From positions 337,735-401,734 of the forward strand of contig NZ_WMEX01000003.1 in the NCBI RefSeq assembly GCF_009856365.1: a stretch of 64,000 nucleotides of DNA, written 5' to 3'. A program made the position numbers and the translations under genes. This DNA is from Vreelandella halophila (lineage in GTDB: Bacteria; Pseudomonadota; Gammaproteobacteria; Pseudomonadales; Oleiphilaceae). Below, in pieces: positions 26,476 through 35,590 of the stretch. How positions within the stretch are numbered: the stretch's first letter is position 1; every line of letters begins with the position of its first letter. Below the pieces are notes generated by a model, which saw only the letters and a list, made by a program, of their open reading frames with translations, was not told the origin of the DNA and did no database searches.

Positions 26476-28968
26476 TCAGCCTTCGCTCTTGCCGCCGCCA
26501 CCACGGCCACCACGCCGACGGCGGCGCCCGCCGGATTTCTTCTTGGGCGCGGCCTCGTCGCCGGAATCAGCCTCTTTCGTCTGTTTCTTCTTCTGGTCAC
26601 CGCCCTGCTGTTTGCCGCCACCCTGCTGGCCCTTGCCACCGCCTTTCCTGCGGTTGCCTGATCCCTTTCCGCCACCTTTCTTCGCGTCCGGAAGGGATTC
26701 CTCCAGCTCCAGATCAATCTTGCGGTCATCCAGGTCCACCCGGACCACCCTTACCCGCACCTGATCCCCGAGCCGGAAGGTTCGCCCGGTATGCTCGCCG
26801 ATCAGCGTGTGGCGGATGCGGTCGAAGTGGAAGAAGTCGCCACCCAGTGCCGAGATGTGCACCAGGCCCTCGGTGTAGACGCCGCCCAGCTGCACGAACA
26901 ACCCGAAGCCGGTGACTGAGGCGATCACCCCATCAAAGACCTCGCCCACGTTGCCCTGAAGGAATTCGCACTTGAGCCAGGCCTCGACGTCGCGGGTCGC
27001 ATCGTCGGCACGGCGCTCCGTCATGGAGCAGTGCTCGCCCAGCTGCTGGACGCGCTCCTGGGAGTAGCCGTACTGCGCGAGTTCCGGATCCGGTTTCTCC
27101 GCCGGCACCACGGTCTTCGCCTTCTGGCTGCCGAACAGCGCCTTGATTCCGGCCATGGCACCGCCCCTCGCCTTGCGATGGATCACCGACTTGATACCCC
27201 GGTGGATCAGCAGGTCCGGATAGCGCCGGATGGGCGAAGTGAAGTGCGTGTATTCCTCGAATCCGAGACCAAAGTGGCCCCGCTGCTCGGAGGTGTAGAC
27301 CGCCTGCTTCATGGAGCGCAGCATCACCGTCTGGATGATGTGGGCATCCGGGCGGTTCTGCACCTGGCTGAGCACCTGCTGGTAATCCTGGGGTTCCGGG
27401 TCATCACCACCGGGCAGATCCAGGCCGAGCCCGCTCAGGAACTGCCGCACGTCCGCCAGCCGCTCCTGCGAAGGCGAATCGTGCACGCGGAAGAGCGTCG
27501 GAATCCGATGCTGTTTCAGGAAACGCGCCGTGGCCACGTTGGCGCACAGCATGCATTCCTCGATCACCTTGTGAGCGGCATTGCGTTCAACCGGCACGAT
27601 CTCGCTGATCTTGCGGTCACGGTCAAACCGGATCTGGGTATCCGTGGTTTCAAAGTCGATGGCGCCGCGTTGCTCGCGCGCCTCCCGCAGCATCTGGTAA
27701 CAACCGTAGAGCGTCTCCAGATGGGGCACGACCTGGCTGTACTCATCCCGCAGCTTCTGCCCGTCATTCGATTCTGGGTGTTCCAGGATGGCACTGACCT
27801 TGTTGTACGTAAGGCGTGCATGGGAGTGCATCACCGCTTCGTAGAAGCAGTACTGGGTGATCTTGCCTTCCCGGCTCAGATTCATGTCCGCAACCATGCA
27901 CAGGCGGTCAACGCCCGGGTTCAGCGAACAGAGGCCGTTGGAAAGCTTCTCCGGCAGCATCGGAACCACGTGGTCCGGGAAGTAGACGGAGTTGCCCCGG
28001 TTCTGGGCCTCCAGATCCAGCGCCGTCTCAGGACGCACGTACCAGGCCACATCGGCGATGGCGACAATCAACCTGTAGCCGCCGCCCCGGCGCTTTTCCG
28101 CGTAGACCGCATCATCGAAGTCACGGGCGCTTTCATCGTCAATGGTGACCAGGGGCATATCCCGCAGATCAACACGGCCCTGTTTGGCTTCTTCAGAGAC
28201 CTCGTCCGGAATGCTCCGCGCCTGCTCGGTGACCGCCGGAGGCCACTGATCCGGGAGGCCATAGGAACGGATGGCCACGGTGATCTCCATACCCGGCGCC
28301 ATGTGGTCGCCCAGGATCTCGACCACACGGCCGACCGGCTTGTTGCGCACTGTGGGTTGCTTCTCAATGGTAACGGTGACGTACTGGCCATGACCCGCGC
28401 CCTGGCAGGCCTCTTCCGGCACCAGTATCTCCTGGTTGATCCGGCTGTTCTCCGGAATCACCATCGAAACACCGTCCTCACGCTGCATGCGACCCACAAC
28501 CTGAGTCGTGTTGCGCTCCAGCACCTCAACGATGACAGCCTCGCGCTTGCCGCGGGCATCTCTCTGATCCTCACGCACCAGTACCCGGTCGCCGTGGAAG
28601 ACCTGCCGCATCTGACGGGCATTCAGGAAAAGATCGTCACCGCCGCCTTCGGGTACCACAAAACCAAACCCATCCCGGTGGCCCTGAACGTGACCCCGGG
28701 TGAGATCCGCCTCGGATATGGGCAGATAGGCGCCACGGCGATTACAGATGAGCTGACCATCCCGCGCCATGGCGATCAGCCGCCGGCGCAGTCCCTCAAT
28801 GCGGTCCTCGTCGTCCAGGTCAAACTCTTCACAGAGTTTCTGGTGGGTCGCCGGCGCACCACGTTTTTTCAGGTGTTCCAGGATCGCTTCCCGGCCGTGG
28901 ACTGGTTTCTCGTATTTCTGGGATTCACGATCCGCGTTGGGGTCGTCCTGAGGGATACCTGAGGCCAT
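26476..28968 (-). CDS. rnr: Ribonuclease R
   Basis: 830 residues from ATG at 28968; an in-frame TTG 36 bases upstream has no ribosome-binding site, whereas GGCGGA precedes the ATG. Domains in order: an N-terminal helix-turn-helix-like region (HGREAILEHLKKRGAPATHQKLCEEF), cold-shock domains, the RNB exonuclease domain with metal-binding Asp residues in DDESARDFDDAVYAEKR, an S1 domain (VGEVFDGVIASVTGFGLFVQLGG), and a Lys/Gly/Gln-rich basic tail of about 85 residues. 3'-5' exoribonuclease that degrades structured RNA and takes part in tmRNA quality control. Confidence 0.96.
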   Translation of the reverse strand: MASGIPQDDPNADRESQKYEKPVHGREAILEHLKKRGAPATHQKLCEEFDLDDEDRIEGLRRRLIAMARDGQLICNRRGAYLPISEADLTRGHVQGHRDGFGFVVPEGGGDDLFLNARQMRQVFHGDRVLVREDQRDARGKREAVIVEVLERNTTQVVGRMQREDGVSMVIPENSRINQEILVPEEACQGAGHGQYVTVTIEKQPTVRNKPVGRVVEILGDHMAPGMEITVAIRSYGLPDQWPPAVTEQARSIPDEVSEEAKQGRVDLRDMPLVTIDDESARDFDDAVYAEKRRGGGYRLIVAIADVAWYVRPETALDLEAQNRGNSVYFPDHVVPMLPEKLSNGLCSLNPGVDRLCMVADMNLSREGKITQYCFYEAVMHSHARLTYNKVSAILEHPESNDGQKLRDEYSQVVPHLETLYGCYQMLREAREQRGAIDFETTDTQIRFDRDRKISEIVPVERNAAHKVIEECMLCANVATARFLKQHRIPTLFRVHDSPSQERLADVRQFLSGLGLDLPGGDDPEPQDYQQVLSQVQNRPDAHIIQTVMLRSMKQAVYTSEQRGHFGLGFEEYTHFTSPIRRYPDLLIHRGIKSVIHRKARGGAMAGIKALFGSQKAKTVVPAEKPDPELAQYGYSQERVQQLGEHCSMTERRADDATRDVEAWLKCEFLQGNVGEVFDGVIASVTGFGLFVQLGGVYTEGLVHISALGGDFFHFDRIRHTLIGEHTGRTFRLGDQVRVRVVRVDLDDRKIDLELEESLPDAKKGGGKGSGNRRKGGGKGQQGGGKQQGGDQKKKQTKEADSGDEAAPKKKSGGRRRRRGGRGGGGKSEG

Positions 28969-29039
28969 TGATTCCGCCTGTGACTGTTTGTTCTTGGATC
29001 TCAATTAATGAGACAGGAGAGAAGGGGAGGATAAAAGAG

Positions 29040-29126
29040 TGGTGCCGAGGAGTGGACTTGAACCACCACGTCCTTACGGACACTAGCACCTGAAGCTAGC
29101 GCGTCTACCATTTCCGCCACCTCGGC
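29040..29126 (-). tRNA. tRNA-Leu (anticodon CAG)
   Basis: An 87-base tRNA with encoded CCA. The acceptor stem GCCGAGG pairs with CCTCGGC; the D-loop contains GGTAGACGCG; anticodon stem CTAGC/GCTAG encloses loop TTCAGGT (anticodon CAG); there is a long class II variable arm (TGTCCGTAAGGACG) and a GGTTCAAGTCC T-arm. Closely resembles E. coli leuT/leuQ. Located just before rnr, with a strong promoter of its own; rnr may be read through from it. Confidence 0.97.
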
Positions 29127-29144
29127 ACGAGGCATCTGACTGTG

Positions 29145-29161
29145 TTCGGGCGCTGCCCGAA
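29145..29161. repeat. Inverted repeat between tRNA-Leu promoter and tRNA
   Basis: Perfect seven-base arms TTCGGGC and GCCCGAA around GCT, in the transcribed leader of the tRNA. Probably folds in the precursor; could also help separate the tRNA unit from the lipoprotein gene upstream. Confidence 0.5.
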
Positions 29162-29171
29162 TGTGATGCGT

Positions 29172-29200
29172 ACTTTAATGGCCGCCCGCGGGGCTGTCAA
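29172..29200 (-). promoter_or_regulatory. tRNA-Leu promoter
   Basis: Minus-strand perfect -35 TTGACA (29195-29200), 17-base spacer, -10 TAAAGT (29172-29177, 4/6). Lies just after the lipoprotein stop. Confidence 0.7.
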
Positions 29201-29219
29201 ACATTTTTTGGATTCCAGG

Positions 29220-31316
29220 TTACTGACTCCGGGTTCCTATGGATTCCAGATAGTCAGCGAAGCGCATGTATTCGTAGCCGATGTAATACTGCAGGTTCGC
29301 GGAACTTCCGGAAACGGAAAACGCCTCCCCTTCATCACCGCAGAACCGGGCACTTCGATCCAGCGAGTCCAGCGCTAGAGCCCGCACCGACAGTATACGG
29401 TCTGGCTGAACAACATTATCGGGGTTCGCATCAGCCATACCATCCGTCGGATATTCATACTCACGCAGAATGACGCCATCACCGACTGGCGCCGGATAGG
29501 TTTCCGCAAGCACCCTGAAGACATCTTCACCACTGGGCACATGGCCGTACCGTGTAAGCGTAAGCTCAGGCTGAGCGTCAGGTTCTGACCCCTCACTAAC
29601 CTTCACAGTCTGCTTGTGGGTAATAGGCTCCACTGGTGTCCCATTATCGCACTCGTCCAAGCCCCCAGGCTTTCCATAGGTGATTGAGAGGCTCCCGATA
29701 CTTTTCAGTTGGTCACCGACAACTGGCATGGCAATTGGAATCTGAGGTACACCCGACTCCTCCGACTCCACGTTTATTGATGCATCCACAGTGTCGACAC
29801 CACTCGCCAACGGAGGCCGGCGTATCAGCGCCGCTGCCCCATCGGGCTCTACGTAAACCCTCTCCAGACGACCATCCGGGTGATCATCAGTACTTTCACC
29901 ATCAATCCACCTGGAATCCAGACCGATACTTGGAGTGGCCCAGTCAATAGCGCCATCCGCTTCACCAAAGCGCTCATCCAGAACTTCGGATGAAAGTGCA
30001 TCTCGCTCCACCGCCTCATCCAGGGCTGGACCCGTCTCCATATCCAGATAGGGGGCGTACCCGAGATCGACAGGGTTTCCGCCATCTTCACCGGCAGAAA
30101 GAAACCGGAATGCGCTCATGGACGGACGGGTCTGACCCCGTACGCTGATACGGCTGACCCTGCCCCCCGGACCGTAATCAAAAAAGACCTGCGCGTTGAG
30201 TTCGGCATCCTCGGCTGTCAGACGCCCCAGTCGCACTTCGTCGCCATTGTCCCCGGTCTCTAGAGCGCCGGGAGCAAAGTTCTCTTCATTCTCAGGATTC
30301 TCAAGCCGCGTGAAATAACGCTGTTCCACGGGAACCAGCGGGTTATCAAAATCCGGCTTAAAGTTCCGGATACTGTCCAGCTTCCCGTCCGCAGGCAGGG
30401 CATAGCCATCAACACCTCTGGCGTCAATGTCAGCATCCACTGCCCTGATCACGTTTGCCGCCTGATCCAGCATCACTGACCCTAAAACCTGAAAATCGTT
30501 CAACTCGAAGAACACTTCCCGCTGGCCCGGAGTCATGTTTTCCAGGCCATCCTCTACCGCTTTTTTGACCTTGCCATTCAGGGCACCAGTGACCTGTTTC
30601 TGCTGCAGCCGCCGCAACGCCGTCGCATAATGCGGTGCCCGGGTCGCTCCCTGTGCGTTCAGATAATCCTGGTAGATGCTGACCGGCTCCTGGGCGTCCA
30701 GGAGGTTCTCCTGCTGCAGGCGGCTCGCCGCAGCCGCGGCATCCAGGCTGTCACCGCGAAGCCAGCGGATGGTCTCGGCGAGTGTGGTGAACGGTGAGAC
30801 AGTGCTGACACCGGGCGGCGCACTGAGAAAGAAAGCCCGATCTACCAGCTCACCACCGTTGCGGGTCTCGCCGGGTACGGCCACCACCATCAGGGAATAA
30901 TCGGAAGGGTCCAGATCAGCGGCCACGCTTTCGGAAAGATCCAGCGCACTGACATCGAGGTCCAGATTGCCGTCGGCATCCGTGATGCCCCAGGGTTCCG
31001 TTAGCTTGAAGCTGTTATCAACGTCCAGCCTCGCCTTTGTCTCGTCATCCGCATCAGCCAGAACGTCATCTTCATAATCCTGGTGATCGTAAACGGAAAG
31101 AGCCTGGTCACCATCCATATCAAGCCAGACCAGCGCCCGTTCCAGCCTGCCGTTACGGGCCTGCACCGGATAGGTACCAGGATCACCCGCTGCGGGGTTG
31201 CTCTCGTAGCGCGTGATGTCCTCATCGTACTCGTCGGAATCACTGTCCCCGAGGCAGCCGGCAAGGGCTGCAGCCGCCGCCAGAGCGAGACCGGTCCGGA
31301 GGATGTGTCTGATCAT
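29220..31316 (-). CDS. Large acidic lipoprotein of unknown function
   Basis: 698 residues. Signal peptide and lipobox LAGC (MIRHILRTGLALAAAAALAGC) give Cys21 as the lipidated residue; the next residues LGDSDSDEYDED are not a clear inner-membrane retention signal, so an outer-membrane location is likely. The mature protein is very rich in Asp and Glu. Two stretches look like calcium loops: LDMDGDQALSVYD near residue 67 and DADGNLDLDVS near 113. A middle region (about 180-290) is helical, and the last third is beta-like. The only other Cys are two near the C-terminus (DECDNG and RFCGDEG), which could form a disulfide. I recognise no family. Monocistronic, between the tRNA and an acyl-CoA dehydrogenase. 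Confidence 0.75.
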   Translation of the reverse strand: MIRHILRTGLALAAAAALAGCLGDSDSDEYDEDITRYESNPAAGDPGTYPVQARNGRLERALVWLDMDGDQALSVYDHQDYEDDVLADADDETKARLDVDNSFKLTEPWGITDADGNLDLDVSALDLSESVAADLDPSDYSLMVVAVPGETRNGGELVDRAFFLSAPPGVSTVSPFTTLAETIRWLRGDSLDAAAAASRLQQENLLDAQEPVSIYQDYLNAQGATRAPHYATALRRLQQKQVTGALNGKVKKAVEDGLENMTPGQREVFFELNDFQVLGSVMLDQAANVIRAVDADIDARGVDGYALPADGKLDSIRNFKPDFDNPLVPVEQRYFTRLENPENEENFAPGALETGDNGDEVRLGRLTAEDAELNAQVFFDYGPGGRVSRISVRGQTRPSMSAFRFLSAGEDGGNPVDLGYAPYLDMETGPALDEAVERDALSSEVLDERFGEADGAIDWATPSIGLDSRWIDGESTDDHPDGRLERVYVEPDGAAALIRRPPLASGVDTVDASINVESEESGVPQIPIAMPVVGDQLKSIGSLSITYGKPGGLDECDNGTPVEPITHKQTVKVSEGSEPDAQPELTLTRYGHVPSGEDVFRVLAETYPAPVGDGVILREYEYPTDGMADANPDNVVQPDRILSVRALALDSLDRSARFCGDEGEAFSVSGSSANLQYYIGYEYMRFADYLESIGTRSQ

Positions 31317-31413
31317 GGATGCGCCACCCGTTGTCCGCCTTGCGCCATTGTCCTGACGCGACTCTAACGGATGGGCCCACCCTGTACCTTGATCGGCTTG
31401 GCAATTACGGGAA

Positions 31414-32553
31414 TCAGAGCGAGCGGGCGACGATCTCCTTCATGATCTCGTTGGTGCCGGCGTAGATGCGCTGCACCCGGGCGTCGGCCCAGGCCCGTGC
31501 GATGGGGTACTCGGTCATGTAACCGTAACCGCCGAACAGCTGCAGGCATTCGTCCATCACCCGGCACTGCAGGTCCGTGCTCCACTGCTTGAGCATGGCG
31601 GCGGTGGGCACGTCCAGCTTGCCCTCCAGGTGCATCTCCAGGCAGCGGTCCACGAAGGTGCGTCCGGCCGTAATGTCCGCCTTGAGCTCGGCCAGCTTGA
31701 AGCGGGTGTTCTGGAAACCGATGACCGGCTTGCCGAAGGCCTTGCGCTCCTTCACGTAATCCAGGGTCCACTCGAAAGCGCCCTCGCAGGCGGCCAGCGC
31801 CACCAGCCCCACCAGCAGGCGCTCCTGGGGCAGCTCCTGCATCAGCTGCATGAAGCCCTGCCCTTCCGCGCTGCCCAGCAGGTTCTCCCTGGGTACCTTC
31901 ACGTCCTGAAAGAACAGCTCCGAGGTGTCCTGGGCCTTCATGCCCACCTTATCCAGATTGCGGCCCTTGTCGAAGCCCGGCCAGTCCGCCTCCACGAGGA
32001 AGAGGCTGGTGCCCTTGGCGCCCTCCTTGGGGTCGGTCTTGGCCACCACGATCACCAGGTCCGCCATCTGACCGTTGGTAATGAAAGTCTTTGACCCGTT
32101 GAGCACGTAATGCTCGCCATCCCAGATCGCCGACGTGCGAATCCCCTGAAGGTCGGAGCCGGCGCCGGGCTCGGTCATGGCAATGGCGGTGATCATCTCG
32201 CCACGGGCCATTTTCGGCAGGTACTTCTGCTTCTGTTCCTCAGTGCCGTAGTGGTGGATATAGGGGGCCACAATATCCGAGTGCAGGAAGAACCCGATCC
32301 CGGACAGGCCGAGCCTGCTGACCTCCTCCATCACCACGGCACTGTAGCGGAAGTCCACCCCGGCACCGCCGTATTCCTCGGGCAGTGACGGGCACAGCAG
32401 GCCCAGTTCAGCGCCTTTTTCCCAGAGCTCGCGGCTGACCTGGCCATCCTTTTCCCACTGGTCGTGGTAGGGCACCGCCTCGTTCTGGAGGAAGCGGACG
32501 ACGGTATCGCGGAACTGGTGGACGTCGCTGTCGTAGATCGGGCGTGAAAGCAT
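31414..32553 (-). CDS. Acyl-CoA dehydrogenase, isovaleryl/long-chain type
   Basis: 379 residues; ATG at 32553 is preferred (GGAG ten bases upstream) to a start 66 bases earlier, since it places the helical domain MLSRPIYDSDVHQFRDTVVR at the N-terminus. Typical motifs MTEPGAGSDLQGIRT and QLFGGYGYMTEYPIARAWADARVQ. The usual C-terminal Glu is Ala here (IYAGTNEI), but Glu is present in ELPQERLLVGLVAL, the position used as the base in isovaleryl- and long-chain acyl-CoA dehydrogenases, so the enzyme should be active. Single gene with a 100-base upstream gap. The substrate is not determinable. Confidence 0.9.
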   Translation of the reverse strand: MLSRPIYDSDVHQFRDTVVRFLQNEAVPYHDQWEKDGQVSRELWEKGAELGLLCPSLPEEYGGAGVDFRYSAVVMEEVSRLGLSGIGFFLHSDIVAPYIHHYGTEEQKQKYLPKMARGEMITAIAMTEPGAGSDLQGIRTSAIWDGEHYVLNGSKTFITNGQMADLVIVVAKTDPKEGAKGTSLFLVEADWPGFDKGRNLDKVGMKAQDTSELFFQDVKVPRENLLGSAEGQGFMQLMQELPQERLLVGLVALAACEGAFEWTLDYVKERKAFGKPVIGFQNTRFKLAELKADITAGRTFVDRCLEMHLEGKLDVPTAAMLKQWSTDLQCRVMDECLQLFGGYGYMTEYPIARAWADARVQRIYAGTNEIMKEIVARSL

Positions 32554-32653
32554 CGGGGCGGACTCCGGTATTGTTGTTTCGGTCGCGCTCAGTGTCGCGA
32601 TGCGCCGGAGCCGCCACAATGACCAAAGCGTTCAATCGGGTTGGCTGGAAGTA

Positions 32654-33421
32654 CTAGCCGAATTCACCGCTGAAGGCGCGCCGGAACTGCTCGGCCGTGC
32701 GCCCACTGCGCCCGCCCCGGGCCAGCGCGAACTGCAGCGCCGCCCGGTGCAGGGCTTCCCGGTCCTGAACGTCCGGAAACAGGGCATCCACCGTCTCCAG
32801 GTAGGTGTCCTGATCGAAGGGGTAGAACGACAGCCAGAGCCCGAACCGATCCGACAGCGAGACCTGCTCTTCCACGGCCTCGGAGGGGTGGATCTCGCCG
32901 TTGACCATGGTGGTGTCCTGATTGTCCTTCATGTATTCCGGCATCAGGTGGCGCCGATTGGAGGTGGCGTAGACCCGGACGTTCTCCGGGGGCAGCTCGA
33001 TGGAGCCTTCCATCACGCTCTTAAGCGGCTTGTAGCCCGGATCGTCGATGCCGAAGGAGAGGTCATCGCAGTAGATGATGAAGCGCTCGCGGCATTCGCG
33101 GATGGGGTCCACGATCTCGTGCAGGTGGACCAGGTCGTCCTTGTCCACTTCAATCACCCGAAGGCCCTGGTCCCGGTAGCGGTTGAGCAGCGCCTTCACC
33201 AGCGAGGACTTGCCGGTACCCCGGGAGCCCCAGAGCAACGCATGATTCGCTGGTTTGCCATCCAGGAAGCGTTCGGTGTTGTGGGCCAGCTTCTCTTTCT
33301 GGGCCTCAATGCCGTGCAGGTCATCCCAGCGCACCGGGTCCGGGTGGGTAACCGCCCTCAGTTCCTGGCGCTGCGATCGCCAGATGGCGGCCGGAACCTG
33401 CTGCCAGTCAATCCCGCTCAT
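32654..33421 (-). CDS. DUF815 family AAA-type ATPase
   Basis: 255 residues from ATG at 33421 (AAAGGAG upstream); a GTG nine codons earlier is the alternative. Walker [15 protein letters not shown] near residue 65, acidic Walker B-like [11 protein letters not shown], a sensor-like [14 protein letters not shown] and an arginine-bearing [12 protein letters not shown]. The family (DUF815) is widespread and uncharacterised, with resemblance to DnaA/helicase-loader type AAA proteins. Overlaps the end of ubiX by 14 bases, so it is part of the mpl-ubiX unit. Confidence 0.82.
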   Translation of the reverse strand: MSGIDWQQVPAAIWRSQRQELRAVTHPDPVRWDDLHGIEAQKEKLAHNTERFLDGKPANHALLWGSRGTGKSSLVKALLNRYRDQGLRVIEVDKDDLVHLHEIVDPIRECRERFIIYCDDLSFGIDDPGYKPLKSVMEGSIELPPENVRVYATSNRRHLMPEYMKDNQDTTMVNGEIHPSEAVEEQVSLSDRFGLWLSFYPFDQDTYLETVDALFPDVQDREALHRAALQFALARGGRSGRTAEQFRRAFSGEFG

Positions 33422-34073
33422 CGGTGTTCTGTTCTCCTTTGGCGTCACGTTTCATGGCCAGCCGCGCCTCGCCCCAGCGCCCGACCAGGGTCTGCTCCAC
33501 TCCCAGGTGGTCGAGGAGGCGCGCCACAATGAAGTCCACCAGGTCTCCCACGCTCTGCGGCTCATGGTAGAAGCCCGGGCTCGCAGGCATGATGGTGGCG
33601 CCCATGCGGGTGAGCGTGAGCATGTTCTGGAGATGGACTTCGGAATAGGGGGATTCGCGGGGCACTAGGATCAGCTGGCGCCGTTCCTTGAGAGCCACAT
33701 CCCCTGCCCGCTCGATCAGGTTGTCGCTGGCGCCGTTGGCCAGCGCCGAGAGCGTACCGGTACTGCAGGGGCAGATCACCAGCGGCGCTTTCGGCCCTGA
33801 ACCGGAAGCTGGCGGCGCGAACCAGTCCTCCCGCCCGAACAGGGTCAACTGCCCGGGCTCACCACCACAGCGTTCCGTCAGAAGCCGTGTGGCAGCATCG
33901 GTACTGCCCGGCAGGCGCAGGTCCGTCTCGGTGCTGATCACAACCTGGGCTGCCTTTGAGATCATCAGGCGCACCTCACAGCCGGCCGCCATCAGCTGCT
34001 CCAGCAGCCGCAGCCCGTAGGGGGCGCCCGAAGCGCCGGTCATGGCCAGGTTGACCACGGGTCGTTCAGCCAA
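33408..34073 (-). CDS. ubiX: Flavin prenyltransferase UbiX
   Basis: 221 residues with a TTG start at 34073 (GGAG nine bases upstream, overlapping mpl by eight bases); GTG at 34058 is an alternative. Makes prenylated FMN for the UbiD decarboxylase of ubiquinone synthesis. Flavin and phosphate-binding motifs are present: [44 protein letters not shown], and [17 protein letters not shown] with Glu and Arg residues of the active site, plus [10 protein letters not shown]. ubiD is not in the window. Adjacent mpl-ubiX is also seen in Pseudomonas. Confidence 0.93.
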   Translation of the reverse strand: MAERPVVNLAMTGASGAPYGLRLLEQLMAAGCEVRLMISKAAQVVISTETDLRLPGSTDAATRLLTERCGGEPGQLTLFGREDWFAPPASGSGPKAPLVICPCSTGTLSALANGASDNLIERAGDVALKERRQLILVPRESPYSEVHLQNMLTLTRMGATIMPASPGFYHEPQSVGDLVDFIVARLLDHLGVEQTLVGRWGEARLAMKRDAKGEQNTDERD

Positions 34074-35439
34074 AACAGGTCTCCAACTGGTTCCTGAGCC
34101 GTTCGCGCAGCCCGCCCATGCCACCATTGCTCATCAGTACGATGTGGCAGGGCCGGGGAAGGTCACCACAGAGCCCGGAGACCAGCTCCTCCATAACGCT
34201 GTAACGGCTGTGGCGTCCGTCGGCGCCGTCCAGCATGGCAGCGAGCCAGTCCTGTTCATCGTAGTCCACCCAGACCACCCGATCCGCCAGCATGGTGGAT
34301 TCCAGCAGGCGGGCGCTGTGATGGCCCTGCTTCATGGTGTTGGAGCGTGGTTCCACCACTGCGACAACCGGATCCTGCCCCACCTGATGCCGCAGCCCGT
34401 CCAGAGTCGTAGCGATGGCGGTGGGGTGATGGGCGAAGTCGTCGTAGAGACGGATGCCACCCACGTCCGCGATCAGCTCCATGCGCCGCTTCACACCACC
34501 GAAACGCTGCAGGGCCGCGATGGCATGATCGGGCGTCACCCCGACGTGCTTGGCGGCGGCGATGGCGGCCAGTGCGTTGCGGACATTGTGCTGGCCCGTA
34601 AGGTTCCAGCGCAGCCGTGCCACGGGCTGCTCGTTGTGGACCACCATGAACTCGCTCCCATCGGCGGCGGTCAGTTCCGCACGCCAGCTGGCAAGATCCG
34701 ACTCGCCACCAATGGCAGTACTCTGGATGGGCGTCCAGCAGCCCAGCGCCAGGGCGGAATCCAGGTTGCGATCGCGCGCCGGGCGCACAATCAGGCCCGT
34801 CGCTGGCACCGTACGCACCAGGTGATGCACCTGGCGTTCAATATCCTCAATGCTGTTGAAGATGTCCGCATGGTCGAATTCCAGGTTGTTGAGGATCAGG
34901 GTCCGAGGGCGGTAGTGGACGAACTTGGAGCGCTTGTCGAAGAAGGCGCTGTCATACTCATCCGCCTCCACCACAAAGAAATCGCTGCTGCCGAGGCGCG
35001 CGGAGTGCTCAAAGTCATTGGGAACACCGCCGATCAGATACCCCGGGTCGAACCCCGCCTGCTCCAGGATCCAGAGCATCATTGAGGCCGTCGTGGTCTT
35101 ACCGTGGGTCCCCGCCGCGGCCAGCACCCAGCGCCCGTTCAGGACCTCCCGGGCCAGGAATTCCGGGCCTGACACATAGGGCATGTTGCGGTTGAGCATG
35201 TACTCCACGGCCGCGTTACCCCGGCCCAGGGCATTGCCCACCACCACCAGATCCGGAGCGGGCTTCAGGGCTTCACGGGTGTAGCCTTCGTGCAGACCGA
35301 TGCCGGCCTGCTCCAGCTGGGTGCTCATGGGCGGATAGACGTTCTCGTCCGAACCGGTCACCTCGTGCCCGAGCTCGCGTGCCAGCAGCGCCAGGCTGCC
35401 CATGAAGGTACCGCAGATACCAAGAATATGGATGTGCAT
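34066..35439 (-). CDS. mpl: UDP-N-acetylmuramate:L-alanyl-gamma-D-glutamyl-meso-diaminopimelate ligase
   Basis: 457 residues; ATG at 35439 gives the usual start [21 protein letters not shown] Mur-ligase that re-attaches the recovered murein tripeptide to UDP-MurNAc in peptidoglycan recycling. ATP-binding loop [17 protein letters not shown] near residue 105, central-domain [18 protein letters not shown], and C-terminal-domain [11 protein letters not shown]. The [28 protein letters not shown] region distinguishes Mpl from MurC. First gene of mpl-ubiX-DUF815, divergent from pfp. Confidence 0.95.
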   Translation of the reverse strand: MHIHILGICGTFMGSLALLARELGHEVTGSDENVYPPMSTQLEQAGIGLHEGYTREALKPAPDLVVVGNALGRGNAAVEYMLNRNMPYVSGPEFLAREVLNGRWVLAAAGTHGKTTTASMMLWILEQAGFDPGYLIGGVPNDFEHSARLGSSDFFVVEADEYDSAFFDKRSKFVHYRPRTLILNNLEFDHADIFNSIEDIERQVHHLVRTVPATGLIVRPARDRNLDSALALGCWTPIQSTAIGGESDLASWRAELTAADGSEFMVVHNEQPVARLRWNLTGQHNVRNALAAIAAAKHVGVTPDHAIAALQRFGGVKRRMELIADVGGIRLYDDFAHHPTAIATTLDGLRHQVGQDPVVAVVEPRSNTMKQGHHSARLLESTMLADRVVWVDYDEQDWLAAMLDGADGRHSRYSVMEELVSGLCGDLPRPCHIVLMSNGGMGGLRERLRNQLETCFG

Positions 35440-35524
35440 AGTCCGCCGTTCCGGCCCGTTGCCCATGGATCACGCCATGGTATTGGAAATCCCGGATAAA
35501 CCCAATCCAATGCCTTGTGGATCA

Positions 35525-35553
35525 TGCACAACCACGGTGCTTTCAAGTATCAT
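35525..35553 (+). promoter_or_regulatory. Candidate promoter of pfp
   Basis: TGCACA (35525-35530, 4/6) and TATCAT (35548-35553, 5/6) with a 17-base spacer, 38 bases before the start codon. Confidence 0.5.
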
Positions 35554-35590
35554 GCGTCACCATTCAGTCGATTGCAGGAGGCTCAACAAC

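Noticed and set aside
27031-28962. Plus-strand open frame of 643 codons
   Set aside because: Antisense of rnr; no independent signals.
28969-29004. TTG start 36 bases upstream for rnr
   Set aside because: No ribosome-binding site in front; ATG at 28968 has GGCGGA and gives the usual N-terminus.
31414-32553. Third acyl-CoA dehydrogenase as another dead subunit (Ala at the usual Glu)
   Set aside because: It has Glu in ELPQERL, the alternative catalytic position of the isovaleryl/long-chain type, so it should be active.
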